A DNA stretch of 64,000 nt, taken from assembly GCF_023898315.1 (NCBI RefSeq), contig NC_064621.1, positions 15,126,501 through 15,190,500 of the forward strand, in the 5' to 3' direction. Source of the stretch: Schistocerca nitens. Its lineage: Eukaryota > Arthropoda > Insecta > Orthoptera > Acrididae. Shown here in pieces: positions 53,695-64,000 of the stretch; position 1 is the stretch's first letter, and each line of letters starts with the position of its first letter. The position numbers were made by a program, and so were the translations under genes. The notes below the pieces were generated by a model. That model saw only the letters and a program-made list of their open reading frames with translations, ran no database searches and was not told the origin of the DNA.

Positions 53695-54690
53695 ACCGGA
53701 GAAATGAAAGTAACATTAGGTGTGCAGCAAGGAACGTAGCACTATCCATTTTACATGAACTGTTTATTAGATAGGATCGGAAGCACTATAAGGGAACAAA
53801 AGGAAAGAATGGCATAGTATGTGATTGGAACTTCAGTGACGAGCAACGTAAGCATGTGACATCGTGTAAGCATTGAGGGATAATAGAATCAACGTGGAAT
53901 GGCACAGTCTCGTAAAATCTGCGTTAGCCGAGTTGAATGGAAGACAGATTTGTTGGAAGGCTCAAATGGCTCTGAGCACTATGGGACTTAACATCTGAGG
54001 TCATCAGTCCCCTAGAACTTAGAACTACTTAAATCTAACTAACCTAAGGACATCACACACATCCATGCCGGGGTCGGATTTGAACCTGCGACCGTAGCGG
54101 TCGCGCGGTTCCAGACTGTAGCGCCTAGAACCGCTCGGCCACACCGGCCGGCCGATTTGTTGGAAGGGTTCGGGGAAAATGCAGTTCCTGTGTGAAGCGC
54201 AACCAATACAATACGCTAGTGCGACCAACGCTAGAGTGTTGTTCCAGTGTTTGGAGTCCTTATCAAAAAGGCATGACGACAGACACTGAACGAATTCAGA
54301 GATGCGTTACTTGGATCGTGACACGTAGGTTTAGACCATACCAAAGGGTAAGAAAATTGTTCGATTAGCTTAAAGAGGAATCGCTGGAAGAAATAGGACG
54401 CAGTTTTCGCTTAACCATTTTGAGTAAATTTAGACTACCGTCTTCGAGGGAAAGTTTACGATTAGTATGTTACCCCTGACGTATACCTCGAATACCGATT
54501 ATGAAAAAAAGGTAACAGAGATTAGGACACGTAGCTTACCGTGGTATATTGGTAATCATTTTTCCCTCGCTCAGTAGCCGAATGGGAACCGTAAAGAAAA
54601 TTGCTGACAATTGGAACGAAATAGCATTTCCGGGAACTGTACAGTGGCTTGTGTGGTATTTATGTAGACGAAGATGTAGATTAGCGGTAT
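53695..54690 (+). pseudogene. CR1-type LINE 3' fragment split by a SINE
   Basis: Plus strand. VTLGVQQGT (about 53710) and LLDRIGSTI correspond to the RT 'SGVPQGS ... NDLVDNIGS' block, followed by decayed sequence. After the SINE at 53962-54153 the C-terminal part resumes: NTLVRPTLECCSSVWSPYQKGM-like coding at 54215-54275 and a tail 'gtagacgaagatgtagatta' near 54662-54681. Frame breaks throughout. It follows directly on the previous CR1 copy in the same orientation. Confidence 0.77.
53962..54153 (-). mobile_element. SINE (head type 1) inserted in CR1 fragment, 14-bp TSD
   Basis: The minus strand has the type 1 head, with A box and a B box carrying one change (GCAGGTTCAAATCC), then the common body. 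The flanks gatttgttggaagg at 53948-53961 and 54154-54167 are identical. Removing the SINE and one flank restores the CR1 sequence. Confidence 0.93.
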
Positions 54691-54769
54691 GTGTGTATCG
54701 ATTAAATGGCATTAGTGGACGATTAATCATCGTTCGTGGAGGAGAGTAGTCGTCTCATCTAGATACGGC

Positions 54770-55130
54770 TAGTTTCGTGGCGACTGCAGTGGAGGGAGAA
54801 ACAAAAAGAGGCTGTTCCGTCTCCGTCCAACCTTTACCGCCCAGGAGAGAGAGCGGTCATCCGGCGTGGCGGCCTCTCCTCGCCCTGCCCTCCCAGCTTC
54901 CCAATTACAGGACACGGGCGCCGTTGACGCCTCCCGGGCTGCGCTGCGCTGCTCTGTACTCAGCCACGTCCCTGGCACACCGGCGACGGCGCGCTTGTAC
55001 TTGCAAATGGACGGCCGCGCCGCAGCGGTGGGGACGACGTCTCACACACGACCACACGCGCACCTGCTAGCAGCTATTCGTGGTACCTCACTGAACGCAC
55101 GAGAATCTTCATCGCACGCGCTCTAAGGTG
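54770..55130. other. GC/CpG-rich island without recognised gene
   Basis: High CpG density with overlapping frames on both strands (54777-55070, 54866-55126), none with a domain. It may be a promoter, a first exon or chance. Confidence 0.4.
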
Positions 55131-55203
55131 CAAAATCGTCGTCGTAATCACACATTCACGAGGCTGCTGCTCTTCGCGCGTTCCCGATACCGTGTTCAGT
55201 ATA

Positions 55204-55740
55204 CACTGAGGAGACGAAAGTCTTAGGACGGCGATAAGCACATGTACAATGGCGGCAGTACCGCGCACGCGAGGTATAATAGGGCAGTGCATTGGCGGAG
55301 CTGTCATTTGTACTCGGGTGATTCGTGTGAAAAGGTTTCCTACCTGATGATTGTCGCACGACTGGAACTAACAGACTTTTAATGCGGAATAGTATTTGGA
55401 GCTAGACGCTTGGGGCATTCCCTTTCGGACATCGTTAGGGAATTCAATATTCCGAGATCCACAGTGTCGAGAGGGCGCCGAGGATACCTAATTTCACGCA
55501 TTACCTCTCACCGCGGACTGCCTACACTTAACGGCCGAGGGCAGCAGCCTTTCTGTAGAGTTGTCAGTGCTAGCAGGCAAGCAACACTGCATGAAGTAAC
55601 TGCAGAAATCAGTGTGGGACCTACGACGAAAGTAATCATTACGACAGTGCTGCGAAATTTGTCGTTAATGGGCTACGGCAGCAGATGAGTGACGCGCATG
55701 CGCATGCCTTTGCTGACAGTGCGACTTGGCCTGCAGCGCA
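55204..55740 (+). pseudogene. Tc1-like transposon 5' fragment
   Basis: Begins cactgaggagacgaaagtc right after TA (55202-55203), as at a Tc1 end. A frame at 55410-55688 reads GHSLSDIVREFNIPRSTVSR, then ATLHEVTAEISVG and VLRNLSLMGYGSR. These are the N-terminal helix-turn-helix region and linker of a Tc1-like transposase. Catalytic blocks are absent; sequence similarity ends near 55740. It is a 3'-truncated remnant. Confidence 0.77.
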
Positions 55741-56187
55741 GCGCCTCTCCTAGGCTCGTGGCCGTGTTGTTTTGACCCTACACGACCCGAGTACTGCCTT
55801 TGATTAGTTAAATAAGTCTGACACTAGGTTTGTATGAGCGTTAATTAGAACATTTTTCTGTGGGTGTTAATTAAGGTCAGATATTATCATCGTATCTATG
55901 AAGCTTTATCCGAAGTTTGTATCATCTCCTCGACCGGTCTACCTTAAAGAAATTGCGTTTACCGTCAGGTGTTATACTATTGTATCAAGAGACACAGAAA
56001 CACTTTCTTTGTGTATTACAGAAGCTGTGCGACAAAAAGCGCTCAGAAACTTTACACAAACATTAAAAACAGAAAAAGAAACAAATGCTGTTCCTCTGTC
56101 GTGTCTCTGGCACTCTAACGTTTTTGCACATCTTTGTGTGGCGGAGTGTTTATTGCACTATGTAGCAGGCAGTGTAACGAAGTCACA
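55741..56187. other. Unassigned spacer
   Basis: A plus-strand frame of 160 codons (55898-56380) runs through this stretch into the neighbouring SINE; it has no domain and is not considered a gene. Confidence 0.45.
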
Positions 56188-56198
56188 GGGAAGCAAGG

Positions 56199-56410
56199 TT
56201 GGGGTTGGGGTTGTTTTGGGGAAGGAGACCAGACAGCGAGGTCATCGATCTCATCGGATTAGGGAAGGACGAGGAAGGAAGTCGGCCGTGCCCTTTGAAA
56301 GGAACCATCCCGCCATTTGCCTGGAGCGATTTAGGGAAATCACGGAAAACCTAAATCAGGATGGCCGGACGCGGGATTGAACCGTCGTCCTCCCGAATGC
56401 GAGTCCAGTG
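56199..56410 (-). mobile_element. SINE (third body type), 5'-truncated, 11-bp TSD
   Basis: The minus strand reads 'GGGAGGACGACGGTTCAATCC' (B box) and 'TCCTGATTTAGGTTTTCCGTG', and ends in a C-rich/poly-C-like 3' tail. The A-box half is missing. The flanks gggaagcaagg at 56188-56198 and 56411-56421 are identical. A related copy is at 60522-60736. Confidence 0.87.
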
Positions 56411-56889
56411 GGGAAGCAAGGGCTCAGCTGTTGACCTACTGCCGTCAGGAGTCGGATCTGGCATTCCGGATTACCACAGATCCGCGAGCTCACGCGGAAA
56501 AGTTACCTCGGTGAGCAGCGGCACGGCGCGCAGTAAAAAACAAGAAGGAGGTGGTGGGGTGGGAGGTGCTGGAGAGAGAGTGTAGATTAGAGAGGGAGAG
56601 AGTGAGGGGGCATGTGGGAGGAGAGAATGTAGCGCAAAGAAGGGTGCGAAACGTGGGGCTAATGTACTCGCACGGCGGACTCGTCAAAGGCACTGGGCCA
56701 GGTGGAACGCGTGGGGGAGCTAGCAGGCCGTCCGCTGCACACCACACCTACACGACGCAGGTACCCCTCTGCACGGTCGAGGGCAGTTGCCGAGCGTATC
56801 GCTGATCACACTTCAGTAGCCATTTACAACCCAGCGTTACAACTATCCTTTCGTTTTGTATGAAATTCTCACTAAATACCATTTAAATG
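56411..56889. other. Purine-rich unassigned spacer
   Basis: GA-rich stretch around 56540-56640 in otherwise GC-rich DNA. No gene recognised. Confidence 0.45.
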
Positions 56890-58560
56890 CAGTAAAGTCC
56901 CGGTTAATCCAACTCTAGTCAATCGATGTCCGGGTTATCCGAAACGCCTCTTAACAAAGGATGTAGGAGTAACCCACTGAATTACAGACGTATGTCACTA
57001 ACGTAGATTTGCACTAGCATTTTGGAACGTATACTGTGTTCGATCATCATAAATTACCTCGAAGAAAAGGCTTTATTGTCAAATAGCACCGATACAGAAA
57101 ATATAGTTCTTGTGAAACACAACTAGCTCTTTTTTTTCACGAAGTAATGAGTGCTGATTCCATATGTTTACATTCCAGAAGAACGTTTGACACCGTTCCT
57201 CAAAAGCGACTCGTAATTAAATTGCCTAATTGCCTATGTAGTATCGTCTCAGTTGTGCGACTGGATTCGTGATTTGCTGTCAGAAAGGTCACAGTTCTTA
57301 ATAACTCACGGAAAGTCATCGAGTAAAGTAGAAGTAATATCTGGCGCTCCTCAAAGAAGTGTTCTTCCTAACCTACATAAACGATTTAGGAGACAAATTG
57401 AGCAGTCGTCTTAGATTGTTTGCAAATGAAGCTGTCATTTACCCTCATGTAAAGCCATCAGACTGAAAACGAAAGTTTATTGAATGCTGTTGCGGTTAAT
57501 TACAGTGTTGGTGCTTTTGTCACTTTGGAATCGGCGAAGCCTAAATTTCTGGAACAAGCCGTGAAAAATCTTCGCACTAAAACACTGAAAACATGAGACT
57601 TTTAAAAGGTAGGATAGATTTTTTTTATCTTTTATTCACCCAACAACGTGAAAAATCTTGCCTTTCAGTCGCCGGACAAGACAAGGAAAAGCTATGATGT
57701 TGAACTAGCTGTCAGGCGAGGAACAAAAAGATTTCAAGTTCGGCTTACTAAAACAGATTTCAGACTAATGTATCTGGTGAAAAGCTAACTGCAAGCCAGG
57801 ATGCAGTTGATGTTTTAGAAACAGAGTTTGAATATTGCAGCCGAGGCTACACTAAGGACCGTATCTACTGTGTCGACAGAACGATTGTTATTACTGAGAT
57901 ATTTTCAACAAGACCCTTAGCTTCCTTAAGAGACAAAATGAAAAAAAAAAAGCTTCTGGCACTTATAGGCTGCCCCAATACGTATCAGGGAGTTCAAAAA
58001 CCTTAAGCATTGAAGGATGTTCCCGAAATACATTACCATGTTTCTGTAAAGACCAAAAAAAATCTTGGATGTCTTGTTAACTCTTGGCCGAATGTTTTAG
58101 TGAGCAGTGCAACCGAAAGTTGAGAAGTTTTCAACTAAACAGCGTCTCCCTAAAAATGCGAACTTATTAACTGACTGCGCACCTACCCATCATTACGAGT
58201 TAAGAAGGGTCGAGTTGTTGTGCGTTTCCTTCCCCAAAAAGTTACAAGTGTAGTTCAGCCACTGGATTTGGGCATAATAGCGACGTTTAAATGGCACTCC
58301 GAGAGCAGAAATTCGTTCGACATTCTCATTTAATACAGCCTAGTGACAATCTCAAAATCTCTACCAATACTGAGGAAGAGGTCGCGTGAGTACCTCGCAC
58401 TGCTGCTAGCTTTCAAATGCAGCACGTTCGTGAATTTCTGCTATTATCCACTATACTGTATAATCCTCCCCCCTTGCCCGCCCCCTCGACACCGAATAGC
58501 AGCAGAATTTCTAAATCCAGTTCTTCAGCAGAATTCTTCCACATAAACAGCTAATCCTAA
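56890..58560 (+). pseudogene. Pogo/Tigger-like transposon remnant with nested CR1 piece
   Basis: The left end cagtaaagtcccggttaatc resembles the terminal repeat of pogo/Tigger elements. The transposase remnant reads GEKLTASQDAVDVLETEFEYC and RIYCVDRTIV (57778-57900), then AWMTC-like and QPLDLGIIATFK-type coding near 58255-58300. These fit the DDE domain of CENP-B-like transposases. The first catalytic D is kept in VDRT but the usual 'NADE' context is lost. Many frame breaks. CR1 sequence occupies 56960-57475, between the terminal repeat and the transposase. Confidence 0.62.
56960..57475 (+). pseudogene. CR1-type RT fragment inside Tigger remnant
   Basis: Plus-strand coding pieces match CR1 RT: NYRRMSLT-like start near 56985, SRRTFDTVPQKRLV (motif A area, D replaced) near 57175-57215, QLCDWIRDLLSERSQFL-like near 57250-57300, and LRLFANEAVIYPHV (FADD lost) near 57410-57450. 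It is highly decayed. Confidence 0.68.
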
Positions 58561-60512
58561 AATACTCTCCAGCGTCTTTCGAAAACCACATGTTACAACG
58601 TTTGGAATGTTCTTTGGAAGGAAAAGGTAAACGAACGAATCAGTAGACAAACGTTCGGTTGACGAGTTTAATCGTTTCAGAATGTCGACCTTCTACCAAA
58701 ATGGTAACTTCATGAAGAAAGTAGATAAAAGAACTCTCGCTGTTTAAAATTTCGGATTTGCAGAATGAAACAGCTACGTAACAGGAATGTTAAAAGAAAA
58801 AGTGACGTTGTTGAGATTTGACGCACTCTGAAAAAGCGATTTCTGGCATCTTTCCTCATATGTACAAAATCGTTATCAATCCTGTGAACTAGCCAAATTA
58901 TGACACCGTTGAGCTCCAGCAACTGGAATTCTGTGCGAAATAATTACTGCTTAGTTACAAAAGCGTTTGCGTTAAACTTTACGAATAAAGTACAATCAGT
59001 GTGATTTTCGTTGAGGTTCACTATCTCGAAAACAAGTTAATGTACGCACTTCTCTACTGCTTATTCATTTATATGAAAACGAAATATTCCAGTTAAGATA
59101 TTAGCAACTGCGCTAGCATAATTATCTCAGTTATCGGCAACAAAAAGACATTTACAAAAATTCAGTTCGCAAGAAAACAAAATATTTTAGCATTACATAC
59201 GTCTTAGGAAACTTACGTGAGAAAAACTGAAATAATGTTGTGAAGAAGAGATAAGGTGGAAAGGAACTTACATGATTACTGTGTTACTAATCTGGGAGGA
59301 ATGAGCCGACCGCGCGAAGACGGAAAAAAGGAACTCTATCGGAGGTACTAACAACTTCTAAAAGTGTTTCGCTTTGGTTGCTATTTCTACTTTTAGAGCT
59401 TAGTCCAAGTCCTAAAGTTTTTCGTGTCGTCAATGATATTTGTACAGTGCAGTGTAATATCCTCCATCCTACTGATGTGCTCTTTTCATTACTTTTGTGT
59501 ATTTTGATATGGAGATATTAATCCTAATTCTGCTCTTATTTCTATATTTAATTAGAGATCTTATCTTGTGCAACCCGCCACATGTCTTGAGAATCTCATT
59601 GCCGCACTCGCAATTCTTTGTGTGCTGTATTCTGTTTTTATCTAGGTGTCGTCTCCATAAATTACAACTCGGAGTGACAGTGGTTTGTAAGAATTCAAAA
59701 GTGTATCTTTTCTTACATTCCTTGGTGAAGATTCGTTTAATAGTGCCATTCATTAAGGTAAATTTCATTATCTTGCGTTGAAACTAAATGTCACTTTCGT
59801 GCGACACATTCGATCACAAGCACTGGAAATTTGTTGCCTGCTCTACTATTTCCCCATTTAATACAATTTTGGCTCTAATTTTAATGTTCGCATATAATGG
59901 CATCACCTATGTGAAGTCATAAACTGGTGGTAAACTGCACGTTTATCTTAAACCTAGTCGTCATGAAGGTGGACAGACGTATATTCATAGCTGCTGCTTA
60001 TAATTTGACAGAGTAAAGATAGAGAAAGAGGAGGAGAAAGAGTAGATGAGCGAATGAGAGAAACTAAACAAAAGTGAAGTACATGGGCGGCTTTCCACCA
60101 ACCTACTCTTTCATCATTTATGGAAGTTTTAAGCGCATTTTTACCTCGTTATTGCATAACGACTACAACTCGTAATTTATTCCCATTTTTTGTTTGTTCG
60201 GCAAGTGAAACAGGAACTGTCTACTGCGAATGTAGTATAGCTGTCAGGCGAGGCTTTTGTCAAGGCAAGCTGCCATTGGTCTACCTAGCGCGGAGCAGGG
60301 CAGCGACTGCTACTAAGCCACAGGAGGCGTTGTAGGCGCACCACATGACATGACAGTCGTACCACTCTGGTTTCACTGACCGAACGGATTTTCTTAATCG
60401 ACTGTTGAGCTGTTTTTTGCACCATGCAAAATTTCCATTGATTAGTTAGTGATTGCTAACAATTGGTATTTGCTATACTGATATATGTTCCTTAAAATGT
60501 GTGTGTTTCATT
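58561..60512. other. AT-rich region, nothing recognised
   Basis: About 2 kb without recognised gene or repeat. A pair of opposing open frames at 59469-59781 contains no domain. Confidence 0.5.
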
Positions 60513-60521
60513 TGGGCATAT

Positions 60522-60736
60522 CTCATTCGGGAGGACGACGGTTCAAACTCATCTCCAGCCATCCTGATTTAGGTTCTCCCTGATTTCCCTAAATCGTTTC
60601 AGGCAAATGCCGGTGTGGTACCTTTTAAAGGGTTCGACCGGTTTTCTCCCCATTCATCCCTAATCCGAACTTGTGTTCCGCCTCTAATGACCTCGATTTC
60701 GACGGGACGTTTAACACTGATCTCCTCCTCCTCTTG
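60522..60736 (+). mobile_element. SINE (third body type), 5'-truncated, 9-bp TSD
   Basis: Plus-strand copy of the family at 56199-56410, starting just before the B box (gacggttcaaactc) and ending in a CTCCTC tail. The flanks tgggcatat at 60513-60521 and 60737-60745 are identical. It is diverged, so older than the other copy. Confidence 0.8.
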
Positions 60737-60745
60737 TGGGCATAT

Positions 60746-61689
60746 TTCGAAAATAACTATGCATTCTGAGTGAACAGCAAAATATATTTAAAACAACTTC
60801 GTCTCTATGATTTCGTAAATATCTGTAGTTCTAGATGGCCGTCGATAAACGGCAGACCTCCGGATATCAGCTTTTGGATTATCCGGTTTGCTAATTATGC
60901 ATGCACAGTCCGGAGATCTTTGACAAAAATGAAGAATGAAGCCTCAAGTATTCCGTTATAATTAGAAAGAATATTTTCGTTTACAGTACTCTATTATGCA
61001 TGCAACCACGATTTACCACCGAAAGATGATGCAATCATCCTTCGCTGAAAGTCCTTCGAAGGAGGAATGTGATACTGCTACCAGTGTAACTGATCTTGCG
61101 AAATAAATTTCTGTTGTGATGGCGTGGGGAGGGGGGGGGGGGGGGGGGCGGAAACATTCACGTATGCTTTAACAGCGATGCCAATGAGCAGGGGTGTCAG
61201 CTTCTGACTGGTGCGGGTATAGCAAAGGTGTACTCGTTAGGGGAATACAAAGAAAATGAGGCGACCCAGAAACCCGTTACCGCGCACCCCTATCCACTGC
61301 AATGCGCTGATCTGTTATTGCAGTATGCAGGACAAAGTGAGTTTCACCATACCGTTGTCTCAACCATCCGAAAAATTAGAATCTTCGTCATAAACTGGAT
61401 TAAAAATAGTAAGAACTCAACCATTGTTTTCCAAAAAGTGAACTGAAAGCATGTGAAACGAAATACAGTGTGTTTAAGCGTAATTTTGTAAAGACCTTAT
61501 CAGTTTTCGGTGACTAACGCACAATTAATGCAATGAGCTTTCAAATGAGACATGTGGGCAGTATTAAGTGGAGAATCTTGTGATATTCTTCAGACCGCTA
61601 CTATATCCACAGTCAACGTCTATTTTCAGGAGTTCTGAGATCCGGGACGATGCAAAACGTTTTTTGATGTGTGTATACAAGTAGGAAAT
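60746..61689. other. Unassigned region with Tigger-end-like sequence and poly-G tract
   Basis: Sequence near 60850-60905 ('ggattatccggtttgctaat') resembles the inner part of pogo/Tigger ends, but no matching partner was found. A poly-G tract of 18 lies at 61131-61148. No gene recognised. Confidence 0.4.
61131..61148 (+). repeat. Poly-G tract (18 G)
   Basis: Uninterrupted G run in non-coding sequence. Confidence 0.95.
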
Positions 61690-61890
61690 GGCTCTGAGCA
61701 CTATGGGACTTAACATCTATGGTCATCAGTCCCCTAGAACTTAGAACTACTTAAACCTAACTAACCTAAGGACAGCACACAACACCCAGCCATCACGAGG
61801 CAGTGAAAATCCCTGACCCCGCCGGGAATCGAACCCGGGAACCCGGGCGTGGGAAGCGAAAACGCTACCGCACGACCACGAGATGCGGGC
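61690..61890 (-). mobile_element. Full-length SINE with head type 2 and shared tail, 16-bp TSD
   Basis: The minus strand has a tRNA-like head different from the type 1 copies: A box 'GTGGTCGTGCGGTAGCG' and B box 'GGGTTCGATTCCCGG'. The body and tail are the common 'CTAAGTTCTAGGGGACTGAT ... GAGCCATTT' sequence. The flanks tatacaagtaggaaat at 61674-61689 and 61891-61906 are identical over 16 bases, so both ends are exact and the insertion is young. Confidence 0.95.
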
Positions 61891-61906
61891 TATACAAGTA
61901 GGAAAT

Positions 61907-62489
61907 TTTGTAAATACAGTAAGTGGAAGTTTCTGTCAAAAAAGGTGCATAGTTTGGATTATCCTTGTTTCTAGGCAGTCTCTGCTGTTTGGATTCCGCA
62001 TTAACACAGATTATCTGGAGCGTGCTGTAATTAGAAAATTTTTTAAAAACTTTTTTAAAATACACTATTGTGAACCGAAATACCTCGTTTTCCAGTGTAA
62101 ACATTACTAGTTTTCATTTTTCCAAGCCTACCCTTTTCTTACAATAACGCTTTAGATTCCGAAAAAACTGCCAAGTTACCCATGAGATTTTGTTACATTA
62201 GTATTAAGACGTATATAGAATAAAGCTAAGTGGCGTACGGTAAAGATACATTGGTAATCGCGGTAACAATGTTACTCATTACTTCTACATGGGTCGAAAG
62301 TGTATTTACAAATCGCATACAATAATAAGATCATGCGGGTTGTAGAAATAAATAAATATCAGAGCGCTATAGAAAGTTGCCTCTTCATAAATCTTGAAAA
62401 ATTATAATGTCGATCCTCCACTAATGATCCAAAACATTACGGTTACCTGGTTAATAGCAGCCCACCTGCGGTACGCAAAACAGTAGCGA
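61907..62489. other. Unassigned AT-rich spacer
   Basis: No gene or repeat recognised. Confidence 0.45.
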
Positions 62490-63290
62490 CGCTGTGTGGC
62501 ATGGATTAAGTCGTTAGTAGGTTTCCAGAGACATGCGCTACAATCCGTAGGAACAAGTACACACAGTTCTCGTAAATTAGGGGCTGTGGACTCGGAGCTG
62601 GCGCCGGATAACGTTCCAGACCTGTTCCATCGGGCTCAGATGAGACGAATCTGGTGACCAAGACATCAAGCTGAGTACCCCATCATGCCCCCCAACCATT
62701 TAGCGCCAATACTGACAGTTATCCTGCTGGAAGATACCGCCCTCGGGGAAGTAATGCAGGAGGCCCGCAGTAATGTTCATGTAGCGGGCAGCTGTCATTG
62801 TACTTTCGATTACTACTAGCAGTCCCATGGAATGACGGCATATCCAGACACAACCACTGACTTGGTGTAACATGGAACTAGATTCATTCGAGCAGAAGAA
62901 ACGTTTCCATTGATTCCGTGCCCAGTAGAATGGTAAATGACGATTTCGTTGGGTCTGCATGGGAACCAGTAGGGGTAGTCCACTGCAGAGCGCCCCCCCC
63001 CCCCCCCCCCGGCAATATGTGCGCTGAACAGTGCGTTTCGAAACATTTGCAACTACATTAGCATTGCACTCTGTTGTGGGATATGCCAGAGATCAGCACC
63101 TATCATGCTCTACAGACAGGACAAGCCTCTGACCAAAGCGTTCTGTGATGAAACCTGGATGTCTAATAACTTGTCGCCTTCTCTTGATTTAATCGTGCTT
63201 CAACCACGTCTCATAGGTGATCACGAAAGAAGCACGCGAACAGCCTACTCTCTTCACCCTCTCCTAGATGCTCGTTTCCTGGCTCCGCGC
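62490..63290 (-). pseudogene. Degenerate Tc1-like transposase
   Basis: The minus strand at 62700-62960 reads RFFCSNESSSMLHQVSGCVWICRHSMG, a decayed SDESRF block, then MTAARYMNI and GGIFQQDNCQYWR, the second catalytic D block. Downstream about 62590-62690, 'SWSPDSSHLSPMEQVWNVIRRQL' retains the SPDLSPxExVW block with its E. The N-terminal part (62960-63290) is hard to read and contains a poly-C/poly-G tract of 18. It is clearly dead. Element ends were not found. Confidence 0.7.
62993..63010 (+). repeat. Poly-C tract (18 C)
   Basis: Uninterrupted C run inside the degenerate transposase sequence. Confidence 0.95.
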
Positions 63291-63623
63291 CATAACAATC
63301 TACAATTTGTCAAAGTCGATAATGTCATTGGTTTTTCCCATTGCGTCCCGTATTGGAGCTGTAATGATTTTCTTTTCATTTCTGCTCCAATTGTGCACTT
63401 TTCTTACTACGTCACGTGCCCACAACAGGTCACTCGGTATTGCGTCTCTACCTGGGTAGTGGTAATAATGTTGCGACTCTTGCGTGTTTATTCTAGTGTA
63501 TCAAAAAATTACCGACCTACTTGGAAATCTTGTGCAGGCTGTCTTGAGCAGCAAAGTGAAGGTAGGAACCCATGCTTGGAAAGGTCGTACAGTGACAGTA
63601 CAGACCGTCGAAACTACACTGTC

Positions 63624-64000
63624 CAGTGACATTAATGTGACCACCGTAACCACTCACAGACGGCAGGAGAAAGCACTAGCACTGGAGGGCATACGTATAA
63701 GCGTGTCTGGGTCACGCGGGAACAATGCAGTTCTTGTAGTGTGGAAACTCAGAGATTTATCTGACGTACAAAAGGGCACGAACATTGGCTTTCCGTCTAA
63801 GGGTGGAGGCATTTCCGAAGCTCCTAAGTCTGTAAATTCGTGTGCCACCATGTATACTGGACGTGGCAAAATGGCGCTATCGAAAACCGGCGCCGAGGCG
63901 ACCGCGATGCACCACGGGCCGCGGGTGACGGGCGAACGGCGGCTGCAGAGACGTGTACGCAGCGAATAGACCTGCAACTGTGGAGCGAGTGACTGCCCAG
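63624..64000 (+). pseudogene. Tc1-like transposon 5' part, cut by the window end
   Basis: Begins cagtgacattaatgtgacca, the same terminal sequence as at 48900. A leader and the transposase start follow: WKLRDLSDVQKGTNIGF (about 63740-63790) and, in a shifted frame, the region ending ERRLQRRVRSE before 63969. At least one frameshift and a stop at 63967-63969 are visible, but the rest lies beyond the window, so intactness cannot be judged. It is far less deleted than the copy at 48900. Confidence 0.75.

Noticed and set aside
55898-56380. A 160-codon plus-strand protein
   Set aside because: The frame runs antisense through a SINE (56199-56410) and has no domain, so it is chance.
60850-60905. Right terminal repeat of the Tigger remnant at 56890
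   Set aside because: The sequence has Tigger-like 'ggattatccgg', but it does not match the left end at 56890 as an inverse complement.
1-64000. CRISPR array, bacterial operon or phage content
   Set aside because: No regularly spaced direct repeats and no prokaryotic gene organisation; the content is eukaryotic transposable elements.

Overview
This window looks like non-coding DNA from a large, repeat-rich insect genome, most likely an acridid grasshopper or locust (Schistocerca-like). The main clue is a tRNA-headed SINE present in several copies with one shared 3' tail (a 'ctaagttctaggggactgatg' type tail ending in 'gagccatttgaacc'), together with RTE and CR1 LINEs, many Tc1/mariner transposons and long poly-G/poly-C tracts. 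The organism call rests on recognition of these repeats and is an inference. I found no convincing host protein-coding gene; almost every long open frame belongs to a mobile element.

Layout. 1-4.3 kb: SINEs in a GC-mixed stretch, one with a perfect 12-bp target-site duplication (TSD). 4.3-5.7 kb: a Tc1-like transposon with an open DD34E transposase but no right end. 6.8-7.8 kb: a fold-back element with roughly 100-bp inverted arms. 8.2-8.9 kb: two SINEs. 11.5-17.6 kb: two copies of one RTE-type LINE in opposite orientations, followed by a mariner-like element with matching ends. 19.8-21.3 kb: a broken CR1. 22.5-26.1 kb: a second RTE family whose 5' end carries a tRNA-like promoter module split by a 5S rRNA-like sequence plus a tRNA-headed SINE, all inside one imperfect 13-bp TSD.

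30.2-34.6 kb holds the best-preserved element, an apparently full-length CR1 LINE on the minus strand. It has a duplicated 5' UTR unit, an ORF1 with an SGNH/esterase-like domain, and a 954-codon ORF2 (endonuclease plus reverse transcriptase). ORF2 has no ATG before residue 146 and overlaps ORF1 in the -1 frame. A canonical T TTT TTA slippery heptamer, in the correct phase, lies one sense codon before the ORF1 stop. I propose ORF2 is made by programmed -1 frameshifting. This is the most interesting observation in the window.

36-64 kb: an RNase H remnant, nested SINE-in-Tc1 and SINE-in-CR1 insertions, a TIR element with TAA flanks (PIF/Harbinger-like), a small MITE, a perfect four-unit heat-shock-element-like motif, several CR1 tails, a pogo/Tigger remnant interrupted by CR1 sequence, and a Tc1 copy cut by the window end. 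Four GC-rich islands (35.6, 40.2, 48.3 and 54.8 kb) are not explained by recognised repeats.

The parts do not form an operon or pathway. They relate as autonomous elements (CR1, RTE, Tc1), non-autonomous users (SINEs, MITEs) and layers of nested insertion that give relative ages.
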